A stretch of 64,000 bases of DNA from Rhodococcus sp. AW25M09 (GCF_000333955.1 NZ_CAPS01000051.1:1-64000); one strand, 5' to 3'; shown: positions 36,558 to 45,238, counted from the stretch's first letter. The notes: a model not told the origin generated them from the letters alone. Numbers and translations are program-made.

Positions 36558-37796
36558 ATGCACGTAGAAGCACTGTTCGGAGACGGATCGCTGCGTCCGA
36601 TCTGGCCGCACGCAGACGCACTGATCACCAACGAATGCCCGGGGCTCCGCTTCGGCGGGAAGTACGCCGACGTCGTCGCGCTGAGCAACGGCGATCCGAC
36701 TGCACTGCGTCCGTTCATCGACGAGGACACCCGTCGCCGCGTGGCGGACATGGCTCCACCGCGCACCGATACTGCACTGGTCTTCGGGGCGAACGGGTTT
36801 CTCGGTGCTCATCTGATCGGTCGTCTCACTCGTGATGCCGCCGTCGAGGTGGTCTATGCCATGGTGCGCTCCACCGAGGAAGAATCGGCTCTGGAGCGGC
36901 TGCAGCGCACGTTCGATCAGTACGAGATCTCGGTGGATGCCGACAAGATTCGCATCGTCGAGGGCACCCCGACGAAGTTCCGGTTCGGCCTGGACAAGCC
37001 CGCGTACTACGACCTGGCCGCCGGAGTGGGGCAGATCTTCAACTGCGCCAGCTCGACCGACTACACCGAGAGTTATGCCGATCTGCGCGACGACTGGTTC
37101 GTCAGCGTGCTACGCATCCTCGAATTCAGCATCACCTCGGCCCGCAAGCACCTGACCTACGTCGGCAGCATCGGCGCTCACCTCTACCAGAAGCCCGAGG
37201 ACTTCCGCCGTCCCGACTCGTGGTGGTATTCCGGCTACGCGCAGATGAAGTGGGTCAACGCAACGCTGCTCGGCTGGCTGTCCATGTCGGACACCTACTC
37301 GGTCACCCTGTGCGAGGCTCCCTACATCCTCGGTAGCACCGAACTCGGGCGTGATCCGGGACGGGTCTACAGCTTCTGGCGCATCATCGAACTCGCGATC
37401 GCCGCCGGAGCCATCTGGGACGGCCCGGGAATGAACTACGTCCCGGTCGACGTGATGTGCGACGTCATGGCGAGCAACTCGTTGCGCAGCCATCCTCTGA
37501 CGAGGTTGTTGCCCAGCAATCCCACGGGTTACGGTCACGATCTGTACGCCGACCTCCTCGGCCTCGATCTGGTGAGCTGGGAGGAGTTCAAGGAGCGAGT
37601 CAGCGCGCGCATCTCTCCCCGGTTTGCCGAGACGATGCTGGCCGACAACATCGATCAGCTCATGCGCCTGGTACACAAGCCCGAGGCCATCCTGCCCGTC
37701 GACCACGACGTCTCCTGGTGCGATCACCGCCGACTCTTCGAGCTCTACTTCGAGAAAGCACAGCTCAAGACGCTCACGCCCGCCGCCGTCAACTGA
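36558..37796 (+). CDS. Thioester-reductase-like NAD(P)-binding protein
   Basis: ATG 36558 with GGGGAG six bases upstream gives 412 residues; the frame is open to 36417 but the extension lacks family character. After about 70 residues comes an extended-SDR domain of the thioester-reductase type. The cofactor loop is ALVFGANGFLGAHLIGRL, followed by VYAMVRSTEEESALERLQRT; the catalytic region has YVGSIGAHLY and YAQMKW (YxxxK); CEAPYILGSTELGRD follows. Freestanding relatives reduce acyl thioesters to aldehydes or alcohols. No carrier or adenylation domain is attached, so the substrate must come from a separate acyl-ACP or acyl-CoA. First gene of a coupled lipid operon. Confidence 0.78.
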   Translation: MHVEALFGDGSLRPIWPHADALITNECPGLRFGGKYADVVALSNGDPTALRPFIDEDTRRRVADMAPPRTDTALVFGANGFLGAHLIGRLTRDAAVEVVYAMVRSTEEESALERLQRTFDQYEISVDADKIRIVEGTPTKFRFGLDKPAYYDLAAGVGQIFNCASSTDYTESYADLRDDWFVSVLRILEFSITSARKHLTYVGSIGAHLYQKPEDFRRPDSWWYSGYAQMKWVNATLLGWLSMSDTYSVTLCEAPYILGSTELGRDPGRVYSFWRIIELAIAAGAIWDGPGMNYVPVDVMCDVMASNSLRSHPLTRLLPSNPTGYGHDLYADLLGLDLVSWEEFKERVSARISPRFAETMLADNIDQLMRLVHKPEAILPVDHDVSWCDHRRLFELYFEKAQLKTLTPAAVN

Positions 37797-37797
37797 C

Positions 37798-37995
37798 GTG
37801 GCGGACGGATTCGAACCCACCTCGGTGCGCCTACGGGACGTACCCATCGGCCGCGAGGTGACCAACGGCGTTCTCTCGCTCGGCTTCTACGTGGTGTGTG
37901 GGGTGATCGGGTTGCTGCCCGGCTCGGTGCGGAACCGGGCAGCCGACGCCTTCGTGTCCTGGTCGGAAAGCATCGACGAACAGCGGCACGGCTGA
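37798..37995 (+). CDS. Small one-TM protein in lipid operon
   Basis: A 65-residue ORF starting at GTG 37798, one base after the stop of the thioester-reductase gene, and ending at TGA 37995, whose last base is the first of the next ATG. It has a hydrophilic start, one hydrophobic stretch (VLSLGFYVVCGVIGLL) and a charged amphipathic end (VRNRAADAFVSWSESIDEQR). No family was recognised. The perfect packing between two genes strongly supports that it is translated. Confidence 0.65.
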   Translation: MADGFEPTSVRLRDVPIGREVTNGVLSLGFYVVCGVIGLLPGSVRNRAADAFVSWSESIDEQRHG

Positions 37996-38735
37996 TGTCG
38001 TGGGTGCGGTTGACCCTCGGCCTCGGCGCGGTGCCGGCAGCGTCGTTCGCGCTGTTCGTGTACTGGCGAACCCGGTTCTTCTTCCGTGATCCGCACCGCG
38101 AGCCACCGGCCGATCCGCGGGCGGTGCTCGCCCCGGCCGACGGGTTCGTCACGTACGTCAAACGGGTGGAGGCGGGCAGCACCGCGTTCGCCGTCAAGAA
38201 GGGCCGGACGATCGTTCTCGACGAGATCGCCGGAGTCGCGTCGAGCGACAGTGGATACCTGATCGGGATCTACATGTCCGAATACTCGGTGCACCGCAAT
38301 CGAATTCCGGTGTCGGGCACCGTCGGCATGCGTCGGCACCGGTCCGCGGCACCGTTCAACAAGTCGATGGCCCGGGTCGGCGCGAATCTGCTGACCCGAC
38401 GCACTCCCTACGACGAGGGCTGCGACTACCTGCTCACCAACGAGCGGCTGACCATCTCGATCGAGCACGAGTCCGGTGCCGTGGTGACGGTGACGCAGAT
38501 AGCCGATCTCTGGGTGGACCGCATCGTCGCGCACGTCGCCGTCGGCGACAGCGTCGAACGTGGCGAGCAGTACGGGATGATCCGCTTCGGTTCTCAGTGC
38601 GACGTGTTCGTGCCGGACGCACTCGTCGACGAGATCACCGTCCGGCCAGGTAATTACGTGTTCGCCGGGGAGACGACGGTGGCCCGTTCACCGATCCTCG
38701 TCGACGGCAGTCAACAGAGCGAAGAGGAACGATGA
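37995..38735 (+). CDS. psd: Phosphatidylserine decarboxylase-type proenzyme
   Basis: A 246-residue small-form Psd (PSD-A-like) from ATG 37995. After an N-terminal membrane stretch (WVRLTLGLGAVPAASFALFV), it has FFRDPHREPPADPRAVLAPADG and YMSEYSVHRNRIPVSGTVG with the conserved His. Near the C-terminus, YGMIRFGSQCDVFVPD holds the Gly-Ser self-cleavage site that generates the pyruvoyl group. Known members convert phosphatidylserine to phosphatidylethanolamine; because the gene is embedded in an MMPL operon, a related carboxylated lipid headgroup is possible. Overlaps the next gene by four bases. Confidence 0.85.
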   Translation: MSWVRLTLGLGAVPAASFALFVYWRTRFFFRDPHREPPADPRAVLAPADGFVTYVKRVEAGSTAFAVKKGRTIVLDEIAGVASSDSGYLIGIYMSEYSVHRNRIPVSGTVGMRRHRSAAPFNKSMARVGANLLTRRTPYDEGCDYLLTNERLTISIEHESGAVVTVTQIADLWVDRIVAHVAVGDSVERGEQYGMIRFGSQCDVFVPDALVDEITVRPGNYVFAGETTVARSPILVDGSQQSEEER

Positions 38736-39886
38736 TCACGATCGAAGCGGTCGACGGCAAGGCCGGCTGGCGTGAGTTCGAGGCCGTCGCGGACCTGGTC
38801 TACCAGGACGATCCGCATCGCCTTCCCGACGAGTCGATCGACCTGCGTCGAGTGCTCATCGCACCGCCGTCCTCGGTCGCCGCCACCCGCATCACCAAGG
38901 CATTCCTGGCGCGCGAGAACGGAATCGCGGTCGGTCGCATCGTCGCCATCCACGACCTGTCGTTCACCGAGTACACGGGCGAATCGATCGGCTTCTTCGG
39001 CTTCTACGAGGCCGTCGACGATCACGACGTCGCGACAGCATTGCTCGACGCTGCCGCGCAATGGATCTCGGCGCGCGGACTCGCCTCGATATCCGGGCCG
39101 TTCGGTCCGTCGATGTTCTACAGCGCAGGCATCGTCGTCGACGAGATCCCGGCACTGCCCCTGGTGGGGATGCCGCACAACCCGCTCTACTACGCGGCCC
39201 ACTTCGAGAAGTGGGGTCTGATGGCGGTCAAGGACTTCTACAGTTACCTCTTCGACGATCCGTGCATCATCTACAACGACCCCAAATACGCGCGGCACAT
39301 GCAGATCTTCGAGAAGATCAAGGCGCGATCCGAGGTGACGTTCCGCTCGATGAAGTACCGGACGCTGCGCCGCGACGCACGCATCGTGCGCGACCTCTAC
39401 AACAAGACGTTCGTGAACTTCTGGGGCTTCTCACCGCTGTCCTACACCGAGCTGTTCGAGTTGCTGAAAATGATGCTTCCGGTCATCGACCGTCGGCTCA
39501 CCCTGCTGGCCGAACTGGACGGCAAGCCCGTCGGCTTCCTGATGGGAATCCCGGACGTCAATCAGGCCGTCGCGAAGGCGTTGCATCTGAAGTCGCGCTG
39601 GGCACGAGACCTGGTGACGCTGTGGCACGTCAAGCGTCCCGGTCGTACGGAGGTCATCGACGGCGTGCGGGTGGACATGCTGTTCGTCGATCCCGATTGC
39701 CCCGACCGAGCCGTGTCCTCGCTGCTGATCATGGAGATGTCGGTGCGTATGCGCGATCTCGGGTTCACGCGCGTCGAAGCGGCTCCCGTGCTCGACGACA
39801 GTCCGTGGATGAAGGGGTCGGTCCTGTCTCGGACGAAACTCGCCCCGCACCGCACCTATCGCATCTTCAGCCGGGAGTTGACGTAG
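38732..39886 (+). CDS. GNAT-fold acyltransferase-like protein (YghO-like)
   Basis: A 384-residue protein resembling the YghO group of GNAT-like proteins: FLARENGIAVGRIVAIHDLS, IGFFGFYEAVDDHDVATALL, then SISGPFGPSMFYSAGIVVD and GFSPLSYTELFELLKMMLPV, with LAELDGKPVGFLMGIPDVNQ late. Two acetyltransferase-like beta sheets can be seen, but the classic Q/RxxGxG/A acetyl-CoA loop is not obvious. It may transfer an acyl or aminoacyl group to a lipid. Start overlaps psd (ATGA); stop abuts the MMPL ATG. Confidence 0.7.
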   Translation: MITIEAVDGKAGWREFEAVADLVYQDDPHRLPDESIDLRRVLIAPPSSVAATRITKAFLARENGIAVGRIVAIHDLSFTEYTGESIGFFGFYEAVDDHDVATALLDAAAQWISARGLASISGPFGPSMFYSAGIVVDEIPALPLVGMPHNPLYYAAHFEKWGLMAVKDFYSYLFDDPCIIYNDPKYARHMQIFEKIKARSEVTFRSMKYRTLRRDARIVRDLYNKTFVNFWGFSPLSYTELFELLKMMLPVIDRRLTLLAELDGKPVGFLMGIPDVNQAVAKALHLKSRWARDLVTLWHVKRPGRTEVIDGVRVDMLFVDPDCPDRAVSSLLIMEMSVRMRDLGFTRVEAAPVLDDSPWMKGSVLSRTKLAPHRTYRIFSRELT

Positions 39887-42127
39887 ATGACCGACACCAT
39901 CGCGCGAATCGACCCGCAGGTGACCAGGGGAAACATCGGCGACCGGTGGGGTCGACTCGTCGCGCGTCGGCGCTGGGTGGTGCTGGCGATCTGGACGCTG
40001 CTGGCGGTGGGCTCCGCGGTGCTGTACCCGGCGTTGCAGAATTCGCTGGTCGGAGCCAACTTCTCGGTGCCGGGTACCGAATCGAGCCGGGCCGAGGATC
40101 TCATCGAGCGTCACTTCGAGTCGTTCGGCTCCGAACAGCTCGTCGTGATGTTCACCTCCAAATCGGTGAACACCGCGGACCCGGCGTTTCGTGAGCGAGT
40201 GGGGGAGGTCGTCGGTTCGCTGAGGCAGTCTCCGGACGTGCTGCGGGTCGTCGATCCCTACGAGACCGCAGGCTTCGTCCCGACGATCTCCGACGACGGG
40301 ACGTCGGCGCTCGCGTTCGTCGGCATCGGCGGAGAGGCCAGCGATCGAATCGCGGTCGCCGAACGCGTGCAGGAGATGATCGGCGCGGCGTCCGGCGACG
40401 GGGTCGAGGTGGCGGTGACGGGGTACTCCCCGATGACGGTCGATCTCACCCGCGTCGAATCGGAGGACGCCGTGCGGGCCGAGAGCATCGGCCTTCCCAT
40501 CGCGTTCGTGGTCCTGGTGCTGGCGCTCGGTTCGGTCGTGGCGGGCATCGTTCCGCTGATCTCCACGGGGATCGGAGTGCTCGCGGCGTTCGGAATGTTC
40601 GCGCTGTTGTCCAACTTCATGACGTTCGACGTTCTCGTCACCACCGTTGCGGCGATGTTCGGCCTGGGTCTGGGAATCGACTACGCGCTCTTCATCGTCA
40701 GTCGGTTCCGAGAGGAGATCGGGCGGGCCGGCCCACCCGATGATCCGCACCGGACCGAGCGTGCGGTGGGGGCGGCCATGGGGACGGCCGGGCACACCAT
40801 CGTCATCTCCGGCCTGGTCGTGTTGATCGCGCTCGGAGCCCTCGCCATCGTCGATGTTCCCGCGGTGCGCAGCATCTCGCTGGTCGTCGCACTGACGATC
40901 GCCACCGTCGTCGTCGTAGCGTGGACCCTGCTGCCCGCGATACTCGCAATCCTGGGAGCGCGTATCGGGGCCTGGTCGCTCCCGCGCAGATTCCAACCTC
41001 CGTCGGTCGACGAGCACGACGCCGCTGTGCCCACCTGGTGGTCGCGGTGGGCGCAGCACGTCATCGAGCGCCCGTGGCGCTACACGGCCGCGTCCGCCGC
41101 AGTCCTCGTCGTGTGTCTGATTCCCATCGGTTCCATCTCGTACGGCGTCGACCTCGGGGCGGAGGCGCTCAGCCAGGAACCGTCCGGACGTGCCAACACG
41201 GTTCTGACCGAGAAGTTCGCGCCCGGCACCATCTCGCCCATCACCATCGTGTTCACGGGCGAGGACGACAGTCCGTTGGGGCCGCAACAGACGGCTACCG
41301 TCAACGCCTTCGCCGATACGGTCCGCGGTGACGATCGCGTTGCCTACGCATTGGCTCAGCCGGAGGGCGGACGGTCGTTGCTGATCGTGGTTCCGTCGGT
41401 GCCGATCGACTCGACGGAAGCCGCCGATCTCGTGGGATCTCTTCGTGCCCAAGCGCTTCTCGCCGGTGAGACCGACGGCACGAACGTCTCCGTGGGTGGC
41501 ACCACCGCACTGGTCGTCGACGCCTCCGACGAGATCTCCGGAAAGTTCGCCTGGGTCGTTGCGGCGGTGCTGGCCTTCTCTCTTTTCTATCTGGCCGTCG
41601 TCTTCCGCAGCGTCGTCATCCCGCTCAAGGCAGTCGCCATGAATCTGCTGGTCACCGGCGCGGCGTTGGGTGCGACCGTGGCGGTATTCCAATGGGGTTG
41701 GGGGGCGAGCATTCTCGGCTTCGAGAGCCCGGGTTACATCCAGGTGTATCTACCGGTGACGGTGTTCGCCGTGGTGTTCGGTCTGTCGATGGACTACGAG
41801 GTGTTCCTCATCGGGCGCATGCGAGAGGTGTTCGTGCGGGGAGCGAGCAACGACGTGGCCGTCGTCGACGGCATCGAGCACACCGCCAGGCCCATCACGG
41901 CCGCCGCCGCGATCATGATCGCCGTGTTCGCCAGCTTCGTCACCGCCGACGTGCTCGAGCTCAAACAGTTCGGCTTCGCGCTCGCCATCGCCGTGCTGTT
42001 CGACGCGGTGCTGGTGCGCATGATGATGGTGCCCGCGATGATGAAGCTGTTCGGTGAGCGCAACTGGTGGCCCGGTTCGGACCGCAGGACTGCGGGTTCA
42101 GGACGCTACGAGGCTGCCGGCAGCTGA
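39887..42127 (+). CDS. MMPL/RND family lipid transporter
   Basis: A 746-residue MmpL-type transporter with a duplicated six-TM arrangement. Proton-relay and family motifs are seen in FGLGLGIDYALFIVSRFREE (first half) and VVFGLSMDYEVFLIGRMREV (second half), each with the conserved GxxxDY pair. TARPITAAAAIMIAVFASFV follows. Periplasmic porter domains lie between TM1-2 and TM7-8. MmpL proteins export complex lipids or intermediates across the inner membrane. Starts directly after the GNAT-like gene, so it is the presumed exporter of that operon's product. Its 3' end overlaps the convergent anti-sigma gene by 22 bases. Confidence 0.92.
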   Translation: MTDTIARIDPQVTRGNIGDRWGRLVARRRWVVLAIWTLLAVGSAVLYPALQNSLVGANFSVPGTESSRAEDLIERHFESFGSEQLVVMFTSKSVNTADPAFRERVGEVVGSLRQSPDVLRVVDPYETAGFVPTISDDGTSALAFVGIGGEASDRIAVAERVQEMIGAASGDGVEVAVTGYSPMTVDLTRVESEDAVRAESIGLPIAFVVLVLALGSVVAGIVPLISTGIGVLAAFGMFALLSNFMTFDVLVTTVAAMFGLGLGIDYALFIVSRFREEIGRAGPPDDPHRTERAVGAAMGTAGHTIVISGLVVLIALGALAIVDVPAVRSISLVVALTIATVVVVAWTLLPAILAILGARIGAWSLPRRFQPPSVDEHDAAVPTWWSRWAQHVIERPWRYTAASAAVLVVCLIPIGSISYGVDLGAEALSQEPSGRANTVLTEKFAPGTISPITIVFTGEDDSPLGPQQTATVNAFADTVRGDDRVAYALAQPEGGRSLLIVVPSVPIDSTEAADLVGSLRAQALLAGETDGTNVSVGGTTALVVDASDEISGKFAWVVAAVLAFSLFYLAVVFRSVVIPLKAVAMNLLVTGAALGATVAVFQWGWGASILGFESPGYIQVYLPVTVFAVVFGLSMDYEVFLIGRMREVFVRGASNDVAVVDGIEHTARPITAAAAIMIAVFASFVTADVLELKQFGFALAIAVLFDAVLVRMMMVPAMMKLFGERNWWPGSDRRTAGSGRYEAAGS

Positions 42128-42876
42128 GCGCGCGCCAGGACGGTGCCGCCGGAGGTGCGGATCTCGATCTCGGAGACCTCGCCGCGAAGAACCGCCGCGT
42201 TCATCCGGCACTCGATGGTGACGTCGCTGCCGAGGAACGTGCCCGACGGCCGTTCGGCACCCGACCGGTCGACGAGAACCACCTCGTACGGGCCACGATC
42301 GGAGATGCCATCCATCTCGAGGACGGTTTCGGTGCCCCAGGTGTGGGCGACCAGACCTCCCTCGATGTCGACGTTCGACACACTTGTCGTGAATGCGATC
42401 TCCTCGTATGCGCCGAGGGTTCCGGGTGGACCGGTGATGGCGGCGGGTGGATTCTCCGGCTGCTGGCGATAGGCGTCGATTCCGAGCACGACGCCACTAC
42501 CGACCACGACCCCCACGATCGCGGCCGCAGCGGCCAGTCCCGCAGAGCTGCGCTGCCTGGTAGATCGCTGCCTTGTCGTTCGCTGCGTTGTCGACGGCTG
42601 CGTACCGGGCCCCTGCGCTTCCGATTCCCGCTCGGAGTTGCCCGTCGCGACGAGGATTCGCTCGCGCAGGTCCGGTGACGGCGAAGGTTCGAGCCATGGC
42701 TCTGTCGGCCCACGGCGGCCCAGAGTATCCGTCATCGCGCGCAGTTCGGCGATCTCGATGTCGATGGTGGGGTCCGATGCGGCGAGCTCGCGGAGTTCGG
42801 CAATCTCGGCACCGTCCAGTTCGTCGCCGACGGCAGCAGCGATCAGCTCGGCTCGGCGGTCGTGTGACGCGCTCAT
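42106..42876 (-). CDS. RskA-like anti-sigma factor
   Basis: A 256-residue single-pass protein. The cytoplasmic part (residues 1-110) has the anti-sigma pattern RAELIAAAVGDELDGAEIAE and IAELRELAASDPTID, lacking the zinc HxxxCxxC motif. One TM helix follows (AGLAAAAAIVGVVVGSGVVL), and then the RskA domain (GGLVAHTWGTETVLEMDGI; GPYEVVLVDRSGAERPSGTF). It should sequester the ECF sigma factor encoded by the overlapping upstream gene, released by regulated proteolysis. Confidence 0.88.
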   Translation of the reverse strand: MSASHDRRAELIAAAVGDELDGAEIAELRELAASDPTIDIEIAELRAMTDTLGRRGPTEPWLEPSPSPDLRERILVATGNSERESEAQGPGTQPSTTQRTTRQRSTRQRSSAGLAAAAAIVGVVVGSGVVLGIDAYRQQPENPPAAITGPPGTLGAYEEIAFTTSVSNVDIEGGLVAHTWGTETVLEMDGISDRGPYEVVLVDRSGAERPSGTFLGSDVTIECRMNAAVLRGEVSEIEIRTSGGTVLARAQLPAAS

Positions 42877-43406
42877 GTCTCCTCCTTTCCATCGAGATGA
42901 TCTCGTAGTGCCCTCAGTGCGTAGAAGGCTCGGGTGCGCAGCGTTCGCACGGCGACTCCGGTCGATTCCGACAGCTCCGCATAGGTGGTCCCGGCCAAAT
43001 GAACCGCGACGACGACCTGGCGATGTTCGGGGGAGAGCAATGCCAGAGCAGCGATGATGCGCAGCCGTTCGTCGACGTCGGGGGTGGTGTCACGGCTGAC
43101 CGCCCCCGCTCCTCGATCGATGTCCTCGATCCGATCCGATACGGAGACCGGCATCCTCGTCAGCGAGCGCTGAACGTCGACGATGACGTTGCGCTCGATG
43201 GCGAACAGCCACGTTCGCAGTGACCCACGATTGGGCTCGAATCGGGACCGGGCTCGCCAAGCCCTGAGGAAGGTCTCCTGGACGCAGTCCTCCGCGAGAG
43301 TTCTGTCTCGGAGAACGTTGACGGCGAACCCGAGCATGACCGACGCGTGCTCGTCGTACGCGGCAGCGACATCGAAGTCCAGTTCGATCACGCTCCCGAT
43401 GCTCAT
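42873..43406 (-). CDS. ECF RNA polymerase sigma factor
   Basis: ATG 43406 gives 177 residues; the frame extends to 43448. Region 2 is YDEHASVMLGFAVNVLRDRT, ALAEDCVQETFLRAWRARSR-like (about residues 30-50) with the WLFAIERNVIVDVQRS promoter-melting helix. Region 4 is ALLSPEHRQVVVAVHLAGTT and YAELSESTGVAVRTLRTRAF. It overlaps its anti-sigma gene by four bases. Most like SigK/SigL-type ECF factors that pair with RskA proteins. Divergent from the CHRD/sortase genes, likely targets. Confidence 0.9.
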   Translation of the reverse strand: MSIGSVIELDFDVAAAYDEHASVMLGFAVNVLRDRTLAEDCVQETFLRAWRARSRFEPNRGSLRTWLFAIERNVIVDVQRSLTRMPVSVSDRIEDIDRGAGAVSRDTTPDVDERLRIIAALALLSPEHRQVVVAVHLAGTTYAELSESTGVAVRTLRTRAFYALRALRDHLDGKEET

Positions 43407-43549
43407 GACAGTGAATACGTCGGTGAACCCCCGGACGTTCATATCCAAGGCTGAGAAGTTTCTTTACCGAGCGTTGAACATTCTGGCATCGGTGCTCGTA
43501 CACCTTCCACGGGCTCGCCTGCCCGATACTCCCACGGAAGGCACACGAG

Positions 43550-44308
43550 ATGACCAGACGCTCGATCACCCGCCCGGCCACGTCGATCCGAGGCACCGCC
43601 ACCGCCGTCGTCGGCGGTACGGCAACCGCTGCCGCGCTGATGCTGTTCGGCGCTGCCCCGGCCGGTGCCGATACTCCCGTCGCCGAACCGGATTCGTTCA
43701 CCAGTGCCTTCACGGCGATGGCCACTCCCGACCAGGTCCTCAACGGTGAGGGCGTCGCCACGCCCGGGCAGTCGGGCGCGATGGGTACTTTCACCCTGCG
43801 CATCAATTCCGACCTCGACATCATCTGCTACGACATCGCACTCGAAGGCGTGACCGGCGACTACATGAGCCCGGCGAAGACGGCCACGCACATTCACCAG
43901 GCGGCGGCGGGCGAAGCAGGACCTCCGCGACTGGCGTTCCCGAACCCGACCCCGATCGGCGACGGCCCGCGTACCAGCAGCGGCTGCATGCAGGGACCGT
44001 TCACCACCGGTCTGACTCCGGCCGGTGCCGACGCCGACAGCGGTACCGGGTTCACTCTCGATCAGATCGAAGCCGATCCCGCGGCCTTCGCCGCCGACAC
44101 CCACACCGTCGACTTCGCGGCGGGAGCGGTGCGCGGCCAGCTCAGCCAGATTCCGGTCGGGTCCGTTGCGACCGGTGGCGGTGGATCGGCGCTCGCCGCG
44201 GCCGATTCGGCGTCGAGTTCGGTGCTGCCCGTCGTCGGCGCGGTGGCTCTGGGTGCGATGGTCGTCGCGGGCGTGACGTTCGCGGCACGACGCGAGGTGC
44301 GGAGCTGA
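43550..44308 (+). CDS. Secreted CHRD-domain protein with LPxxG-type C-terminal sorting signal
   Basis: A 252-residue protein. An Arg-rich N-terminus and hydrophobic core ending in APAGADTP form a signal peptide (cleavage near residue 40). The CHRD domain carries ICYDIALEGVTGDYMSPAKT, ATHIHQAAAGEAGPPR and HTVDFAAGAVRGQLSQIPVG. The C-terminus is VLPVVG, a hydrophobic helix (AVALGAMVVAGVTF) and the basic tail AARREVRS. That order of LPxxG, TM and positive charge is the layout of a sortase substrate. A sortase gene follows with overlapping stop/start. Confidence 0.85.
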   Translation: MTRRSITRPATSIRGTATAVVGGTATAAALMLFGAAPAGADTPVAEPDSFTSAFTAMATPDQVLNGEGVATPGQSGAMGTFTLRINSDLDIICYDIALEGVTGDYMSPAKTATHIHQAAAGEAGPPRLAFPNPTPIGDGPRTSSGCMQGPFTTGLTPAGADADSGTGFTLDQIEADPAAFAADTHTVDFAAGAVRGQLSQIPVGSVATGGGGSALAAADSASSSVLPVVGAVALGAMVVAGVTFAARREVRS

Positions 44309-44910
44309 GATATTCGGTTCTGATCGCGGCCACGGCGGTGGTGGTGGCGGCGGGGTGCTCCTCACCACCGCCACCGTCCCCGGTGGCGTCCCCGATTCCG
44401 GCCGCCCCTGAGTCCTCGCAGCCGTCGTCGGGTGCTGCCCCGACTGCGCCCGCGGCGGACTCGGCGCGACCGGCCCCTGCGCGGGTGAGCGCCCCGGACA
44501 TCGGTCTGGACGAGCCGTTGATCGAACTGGGTCTCACCGAATCGGGGGAGATGCAGGTGCCCACCGACTACGACGACGTCGGGTGGTTCACCGGAGGTGG
44601 CCGACCCGGCGCGATCGGCAGTCCGACGGTGATAGCCGGGCACGTCGACTCGACGACCGGTCCCGCGGTGTTCGATCGATTGTCCGAACTCGGAATCGGC
44701 GATGTCGTTGCGGTGGACGACGAGGCGGGTGGCCGAGCCGAGTACCGCATCGACGAGATCGGTGACTACGGCAAAGTGGAGTTCCCGACGGTGCAGGTCT
44801 TCGGGGCGGTGCCCACCGACGAGATCAGGCTGATCACGTGCTCGGGCGACTTCGACGCCTCGGTGGGCAGTTACGAGCGCAACCTCGTCGTCTACGGAGT
44901 GCGGCAATAG
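44305..44910 (+). CDS. Class F sortase, predicted lipoprotein
   Basis: The sortase domain has VIAGHVDSTTGPAVFDRL with the catalytic His, IRLITCSGDF with the nucleophilic Cys, and SYERNLVVYGV with the Arg. That is the compact class E/F type. The first ATG/GTG-type start in frame (GTG 44338) lacks a full signal peptide. Reading from CTG 44305, which overlaps the CHRD stop (CTGA), gives LRYSVLIAATAVVVAAGCSS, a plausible lipoprotein signal and lipobox, 201 residues in all. The linker after it is Pro/Ala/Ser-rich. CTG initiation is inferred. Confidence 0.8.
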   Translation: MRYSVLIAATAVVVAAGCSSPPPPSPVASPIPAAPESSQPSSGAAPTAPAADSARPAPARVSAPDIGLDEPLIELGLTESGEMQVPTDYDDVGWFTGGGRPGAIGSPTVIAGHVDSTTGPAVFDRLSELGIGDVVAVDDEAGGRAEYRIDEIGDYGKVEFPTVQVFGAVPTDEIRLITCSGDFDASVGSYERNLVVYGVRQ

Positions 44911-44949
44911 CCCAGCGTTTTGGAGTTGACGCGGAGGATGTTGTAACCT

Positions 44950-45238
44950 GAACAACGGTTCGGATCACGAGTGCTCGCACTCCGGTCCAGACCGCCCAAT
45001 CAAGTTCTACCCAAGACCGTTGGTCACCGCCTTCTCGAAGGATTCACTTCCGGGAGTTGCGCGGTTGAAGGTCCGAGATCGTGTCGGACGGCCCACGCAG
45101 GAGAACGAGGTAGGGAACCTGTCTGCAGTCCTCGCGACTGCCTGCTCGTTCACGCCCCGTGTGCTTCTTGCGCCGGGGCGTTCGTCGTTTTCCGGCCCTC
45201 TCGCGATCGACACAACTTCCCACGAGAGGAGGCGAAGT
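44950..45238 (+). ncRNA. rplJ leader region (L10-leader candidate)
   Basis: The 328 bases between sortase and rplJ contain no supported gene. The rplJ mRNA leader in many bacteria folds into an L10-L12 binding site for autoregulation, and a structured leader of this size before rplJ-rplL fits. A TTGACG at 44926 could be a -35, but the matching -10 (TGAACA at 44949, 17-base spacer) is weak. Folding was not computed. Confidence 0.4.

Noticed and set aside
39431-41692. A 753-codon open frame antisense to the MMPL gene
   Set aside because: It is a high-GC shadow of the real transporter: His/Arg/Asp/Gly-rich with no domains, while the sense strand has clear MMPL motifs.
45020-45238. N-terminal extension of rplJ
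   Set aside because: The extra 73 residues are unlike L10 and a strong ribosome site precedes ATG 45239, so this is leader RNA.
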